The position numbers were made by a program, and so were the translations under genes. From assembly GCA_012270385.1 (NCBI GenBank), contig JAAXIK010000321.1, positions 1 through 59,016 of the forward strand: a DNA stretch of 59,016 bases. Reading direction: 5' to 3'. This stretch comes from Rubripirellula sp. Lineage in GTDB: Bacteria > Planctomycetota > Planctomycetia > Pirellulales > Pirellulaceae. The notes under the pieces were generated by a model. The model ran no database searches. It was not told where the DNA came from and saw nothing but the letters and a program-made list of their open reading frames with translations. This document shows positions 55,377 through 59,016 of this stretch, piece after piece (within the stretch, counting starts at the first letter, position 1; every line of letters begins with the position of its first letter).

Positions 55377-56324
55377 CTACCAGCATAACTTGCTTGGAAA
55401 ATACCGATCGATCAGACCTTCGTAGAACGGTCGCAATTCTGCAACGTCGGGTCGCTGATCACTTTTGGAGTAGAGATCGTAAGGATTAAATTTTCGTACC
55501 CAAGCGAAATATTGATGGTCCTGATCATTAAAAAATTGTTCATATGCTTTCTCACGGTGTGCCGCATAGAACGAGTGATATCGAATCATGTAGAGTGCTT
55601 CGAGGGGTAGGTAATCTTTCACAACGTGATAGAGATACTCATCGTGTCCCCACGACATGATGACATTCTCGAGGCCGATATGAGGTTCATAAATCCCATT
55701 GACTGTGGAGTAGATGGGATGATCCCAATCTGGGTTCTCACGAAAGAAATCGTAGTACACGATGCTTTCGGCGTACTGACATCCAACAGGGAATGTATCG
55801 CCCACTACAGCCCATTGTGGTTCGCCCATGAGACAAAGGATTTTCCCCAAGTCGTGAATCAATCCCGTGAGGATAAACCAATCAGGATGGCCATCGGCGC
55901 GGATGGATTCCGCGGTTTGTAAAAGGTGCTCAATTTGCGAAAGTTCGGTGTCCGGGTCACTGTCATCGATGAGTGTGTTGAGAAACTCCATCGCCTCCCA
56001 AATGCCCATCTGTTTATGATTCAGATTCAGGTACTGTTTTCGTTTTGACTGAACGAAATCAAACGTTTGTCTCTGATGATTGATGCGATAAAATTCTTTT
56101 ACCGAGGACCTAGCTTCCGCCGCGTAATCACGGAAAGCTTCATTGGGTTTATGAGTATCTTTTTCATGTCTCTCGCTGTCTGTGCCACCCGAAAGATTCG
56201 ACGGTTCACCGTCTTGCGGGTAGCGTTGTTTTAAATCATCCTCCCAGTCATCAAGTTGATGCAGTGGCGAGTTCATGTCCTGCTCGTTCTTCTGGTCGAT
56301 GTGGTTCGGTTGCTCAGTGCCCAT
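55377..56324 (-). CDS. myo-Inositol oxygenase (MIOX)
   Basis: 315 residues from ATG 56324. MIOX cleaves the myo-inositol ring with O2 to give glucuronate, using a di-iron site. All expected ligand blocks are visible: His in [15 protein letters not shown], the HD pair in [10 protein letters not shown], His in SWGHDEYLY, His in MIRYHSFY and Asp in [15 protein letters not shown] and [13 protein letters not shown] are further family marks. The C-terminal [14 protein letters not shown] is typical. The first 70 residues are polar and variable. The frame is open upstream to 56405, but that start would overlap the GNAT gene. No other inositol or glucuronate gene is adjacent. Confidence 0.94.
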   Translation of the reverse strand: MGTEQPNHIDQKNEQDMNSPLHQLDDWEDDLKQRYPQDGEPSNLSGGTDSERHEKDTHKPNEAFRDYAAEARSSVKEFYRINHQRQTFDFVQSKRKQYLNLNHKQMGIWEAMEFLNTLIDDSDPDTELSQIEHLLQTAESIRADGHPDWFILTGLIHDLGKILCLMGEPQWAVVGDTFPVGCQYAESIVYYDFFRENPDWDHPIYSTVNGIYEPHIGLENVIMSWGHDEYLYHVVKDYLPLEALYMIRYHSFYAAHREKAYEQFFNDQDHQYFAWVRKFNPYDLYSKSDQRPDVAELRPFYEGLIDRYFPSKLCW

Positions 56325-56340
56325 GATGATGACTTCAGAT

Positions 56341-56898
56341 TCAGGCTCCTGCGACTTCGGTCGCTTTGTAGATGACTTTTGCTTTCTTGAATCCCATCCG
56401 CTCATAGAGTCGTATAGCAGCGGTGTTATCCGTGGTGACTTCGAGGTGCATGCGACGAAGACCTGATTGTTTAAATCCGTCGGCTGCCCTTTGGAGCAGA
56501 AATGAGCCGAGACCGCGGCCCCGATAGGAAGGAGAGATACCTAGGTTTTGGATCGCACCCCAGCCATCCACTTCAAGTCCTTGGATCGTGCCTACTGCGA
56601 GAGGCTGATTCGTCGCGGGTTCACGATAACGACACAGCCATGTGGCTTCAGGAATAAAGTTGGATCGAGATGTGATTTCTCTCATCAGTCGCAGGCAACC
56701 ATCTCGACGTCCCAGGCAAGGAAAGACATGCACATCCATTTCATTCTTGAAACTTTCGTACTTCGCCGACGCGTGTTCCCCGACCAATTCAGGAGCAAAC
56801 GGCACTAATTCGAATCCAGCCGGTAGCGTCGCGTCAGCTAGGGCTGATTGGGTGAGATCGTATTCCATTCGGAATCGTTTGAAATAAGTAAGTCCCAA
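56341..56898 (-). CDS. GNAT-family N-acetyltransferase
   Basis: 185 residues. A single GNAT domain: [20 protein letters not shown] carries the acetyl-CoA loop (R-G-R-G-L-G), then [20 protein letters not shown], the classic final strand and loop. The N-terminal half ([17 protein letters not shown]) probably shapes the acceptor site. Substrate unknown; the form resembles RimI-like and small-molecule acetylases. ATG at 56868 (residue 11) is an alternative start. It lies directly upstream of myo-inositol oxygenase on the same strand with a 16-base gap, so the two are probably co-transcribed, which may hint at a sugar-related substrate. Confidence 0.91.
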   Translation of the reverse strand: MGLTYFKRFRMEYDLTQSALADATLPAGFELVPFAPELVGEHASAKYESFKNEMDVHVFPCLGRRDGCLRLMREITSRSNFIPEATWLCRYREPATNQPLAVGTIQGLEVDGWGAIQNLGISPSYRGRGLGSFLLQRAADGFKQSGLRRMHLEVTTDNTAAIRLYERMGFKKAKVIYKATEVAGA

Positions 56899-57280
56899 GA
56901 GTTCGAATCCCGGCGTGGGTGAGTGGCCTGAGCAGCATCCTTGAAGCTTTTGCCAGTGGTTCTGCGAACGATGACCCCTGCATTTCCGCAGCAGCGGCGC
57001 GCTATATCTTCAGAGTTCATTGAACTAACCAAGTTTAGCACGTAGGTAAGAAATGGGCCTGAGAACTGGCCACAAAACACCTAGCTTTGACTTTGAGGAA
57101 CCCGGTCTGTCCGTAAAACAGTCGTTTTTGTCGGGCTGATTAGCATGAGTAAGGGTGCGGAGTGGGTAAAGCCCGAGAATCGAAGCGGTTGTAGTGGCAA
57201 AAAGATCAACCGAAAGCAACAATACTCTGACGTTCTACCCGTGGACATCCCCGTAAAGCCTATTAAAATCTTCCGTTAAC
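56899..57280. other. Intergenic region before tRNA-Arg
   Basis: 382 bases between a minus-strand GNAT gene and plus-strand tRNA-Arg. Short minus-strand frames occur, but none has coding-like composition or a known product. The promoter of the tRNA and that of the GNAT/MIOX pair should lie here. I see no repeat or attachment-site duplication. Confidence 0.5.
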
Positions 57281-57354
57281 GCATCCGTAGCTCAACTGGA
57301 TAGAGCATCGGTCTTCGGAACCGAGGGTTGGGGGTTCGAATCCCTCCGGGTGTA
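57281..57354 (+). tRNA. tRNA-Arg (anticodon TCG)
   Basis: 74 bases fold as a full cloverleaf: acceptor GCATCCG pairs with CGGGTGT (one G-T pair at the end), D-stem GCTC/GAGC, anticodon stem TCGGT/ACCGA with loop CTTCGGA, and T-stem GGGGG-type with loop TTCGAAT. Anticodon TCG reads CGA/CGN arginine codons. The 3' CCA is not encoded; discriminator A is followed by CTT. Confidence 0.96.
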
Positions 57355-57540
57355 CTTAGCATCTTCTTCAAGGTCTGCTGGATCACTCTCTTTCAATGCT
57401 TCCTCAAGCATTTCCAGCAATTCACTGCCTTTTCCATTTCTAGCATCTGCTGAACGAATTCTTTTGGGTTAGGTTGAGTGTTCCCTTCGGACACCATTTG
57501 GTACACGATCTCGGAATCCGTGGTACACCGTTTGTTTTGC
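57355..57540 (-). pseudogene. Possible decayed reading frame next to tRNA-Arg
   Basis: On the minus strand, two overlapping frames look coding-like in turn. One reads TTDSEIVYQMVSEGNTQ, then PNPKEFVQQMLEME; the other continues KRIRSADARNGKGSELLEML and EEALKESDPADLEEDA. Joining them needs a single shift near 57465 (at a CCCAAAAG run). The second frame runs straight into the tRNA gene, so no natural stop is reached before it. The peptide is acidic and helical; I do not recognise a family. A frameshifted remnant of a gene that once lay beside the tRNA is the best reading, but chance coding appearance is possible. Confidence 0.35.
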
Positions 57541-57565
57541 CAACTCAAACTCAGAGTGAGACACG

Positions 57566-58351
57566 ATGACAAGATGTCCTACTTGTGATGACGAACAAGG
57601 CTTCCATGTCGTGTTTTTTAATTGGAAGACTGCTCACAATCGATCTACCCCCGAGGACAGAAGACGTGTCAACCGAATCATTTTTCAGCAGAAGCTGAAG
57701 TTTGGCGCGTCTTACCAATGTGCCTACTGCGAACAAAACTGGTTTCTTGATGAACAAGGTGAAATCATGCACCGAGTGGATCAAGAGACTCAAGAACGCC
57801 TACATGTATGGTCGGAATCTAAATTGGATTTCGATCAGGAACAGTTTGATGTTATCCGTAGTATCCGAGCCACAGGTGCCGATCAATACGGAAATGGCAG
57901 GGGCCACCTCCACCTTCCCTGCTGCGTCACCACTCGATCTGGCGAGCGCTTTGAAAAAGCGATGCTATTGATCACAAAAATGCCCCCCATTGAATACTGG
58001 AGGGGTCCGGTTTTCCTCGGCAATTCCGTACTACGAATTGAAGAATCGATCTATACCCTGAACCATGAGGTGCGTCTGCAAGCGTTGCAGGCTGATGAAA
58101 TGAAATCAGGACTCATGCCAACGCTGGTTGTATCCCAAGATGGCCGGTACTTTGATTTACATGGAAGTGAATCGTTTTTCGATCACGAGGGCTTGCGAGG
58201 GAAAGACATTCTGCTTCCGACTCAATCAGCACTGGACAACATCAAGGTCCCCACGAAGGCACCAGTGATCGCGGAGGACACCTCACTTATCCCCGCCTTC
58301 TATTTCGATTGGTTTGATGGATGTGAATCACTATTGTCGTTCGTTCGTTAA
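57566..58351 (+). CDS. Hypothetical protein with two zinc-knuckle cysteine pairs
   Basis: 261 residues, soluble, no signal peptide. Two CxxC pairs near the N terminus (RCPTCDDEQGFH at 3-14, QCAYCEQNW at about 51-59) are spaced like a zinc ribbon that binds nucleic acid or protein. The rest is unrecognised: HLHLPCCVTTRSGERF around 112, then EYWRGPVFLGNSVLRI and PAFYFDWFDGCESLLSF at the end. The start is ATG 57566. The gene stands alone between tRNA-Arg and an incomplete membrane-protein gene; its position beside a tRNA and a decayed frame is compatible with, but does not prove, acquired DNA. Confidence 0.75.
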   Translation: MTRCPTCDDEQGFHVVFFNWKTAHNRSTPEDRRRVNRIIFQQKLKFGASYQCAYCEQNWFLDEQGEIMHRVDQETQERLHVWSESKLDFDQEQFDVIRSIRATGADQYGNGRGHLHLPCCVTTRSGERFEKAMLLITKMPPIEYWRGPVFLGNSVLRIEESIYTLNHEVRLQALQADEMKSGLMPTLVVSQDGRYFDLHGSESFFDHEGLRGKDILLPTQSALDNIKVPTKAPVIAEDTSLIPAFYFDWFDGCESLLSFVR

Positions 58352-58619
58352 ACCCAACGCCAACACTTATTTAAACCCACTCCACACACGTTCTTTTCTT
58401 CCTCAGTTGCCCACCGTACGGCTACCACAACTGAGTACTGTCGTTGCTCCCCGTGTTTTAGCCAGTTGGTGGACATTCTCCGGGTGTACTTTGCTGAAAG
58501 CTCCTCAGGACAAGATGGGTCTGGACTGGATTTTTTGTACATCATCAAGGGTATTGTCTCTATCTGTGTCAACCAGTTTCTCGGAATGAGCCGTGATGGA
58601 CTGCTCCCAAGGGTGTATG

Positions 58620-59016
58620 TGATGACTGAAAAAGACGTGGAAAATCCTTATCAGGCCACTCCTGAACTAGATAACGAAGTCGTCGTTTCTGACGTTAAAG
58701 AGTCCAAGACCCGAATCGTCGCGTTAGCGACGTGGGGGCCGATTGTCACCCTGTACACCCTAGCTTTTTTGAGCAGTATCGAATTGGATCGATTTACTGA
58801 TCGCTCCCTTGAGAACGTTATTTTTAATAGCAGCGTTTGCGCTGTGATCGCCACCATCGTGCTACCAGTGGTGTGGGCCGTGGCTGGTGCCATCGTGCGT
58901 CGCAGGAATCAAGCAAAACCGAGTCAGCAGGATACGGCTCCATTTCTCTTGAAGTGGATTGGGGGCAGCGTTCTGTTGTTTGCAACTATTCCGAGCATCA
59001 TTGAAGGGTTCAGCAG
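58620..59016 (+). CDS. Membrane protein with an NPYQ motif, 3' end beyond the window
   Basis: The frame is open from ATG 58620 to the window edge (132 codons seen). The N terminus carries VENPYQATPE; NPYQ near the start is frequent in planctomycete small membrane proteins. Three hydrophobic helices are visible (TWGPIVTLYTLAFLSSIE, VCAVIATIVLPVVWAVAGAI and WIGGSVLLFATIPSIIEGF), joined by a basic loop (VRRRNQAKPSQQ). An in-frame ATG at 58584 is an alternative start. Function unknown. The 230 bases between this gene and the previous one hold no convincing feature. Confidence 0.68.

Overview
The window looks like chromosomal DNA of a marine-type planctomycete (phylum Planctomycetota, probably Pirellulales-like). 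The evidence is gene content: secreted proteins with DUF1549/DUF1553 cytochrome-like and DUF1501 domains, two ECF sigma factors (one paired with a membrane Ser/Thr kinase), PQQ-type beta-propellers, ThuA, Gfo/Idh/MocA and AsmA-like proteins, and an NPYQ-type membrane protein. I see no rRNA, CRISPR array, insertion sequence, phage gene or plasmid backbone. Two tRNA genes flank most of the window: a truncated tRNA-Asp at the left edge and tRNA-Arg(TCG) at 57281. Layout, left to right: 0.7-4.4 kb holds a small protein with a ribosomal-L12-like tail, a large lipoprotein/membrane protein and an ABC ATPase with no permease beside it. 4.5-7.8 kb (minus strand) holds miaA, a GNAT acetyltransferase and an Nramp-like transporter with altered metal motifs. 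7.9-10.2 kb holds an S4 RNA-binding protein, a small exported protein and a TPR lipoprotein. 10.3-14.4 kb (minus) holds rnc, an alkaline phosphatase and a PQQ propeller. 14.7-21.1 kb holds an oxidoreductase, a 1,177-residue AsmA-like protein, rpe and a phosphatase relative that has lost its catalytic histidines. 21.4-26.9 kb is the most distinctive operon: a DUF1549/DUF1553 protein, a DUF1501 protein, an ECF sigma factor and a membrane-anchored protein that looks like an anti-sigma factor fused to a cytochrome-like outer domain. 26.9-29.5 kb (minus) holds moaA and a second DUF1501 protein. 29.5-39.3 kb is mainly plus-strand carbohydrate and secondary metabolism: a methyltransferase without a convincing start, an exported TIM-barrel protein, a large esterase, a PQQ propeller, a DapA-family gene broken by an in-frame TAG, an Old Yellow Enzyme relative and a MoxR ATPase. 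39.4-46.8 kb (minus) holds ThuA, a kinase/ECF sigma pair, a zinc-ribbon membrane protein, an M32 carboxypeptidase and a conserved hypothetical protein. 47.2-51.8 kb holds two coupled amidohydrolase-family genes with three domains, two of which lack the metal-binding HxH. 51.8-59.0 kb holds a methyltransferase, rlmN, an M20-type peptidase interrupted by an in-frame TGA, a BFD-like ferredoxin, myo-inositol oxygenase, a GNAT enzyme, tRNA-Arg, a decayed reading frame, a zinc-knuckle hypothetical protein and a partial membrane protein. The points most worth following are the sigma/anti-sigma-cytochrome operon, the three genes damaged by what look like single substitutions (35805, 54176, about 29846), and the run of apparent pseudoenzymes (histidine phosphatase, amidohydrolases, Nramp-like). 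All functional names come from motifs read by eye; no database search was run.
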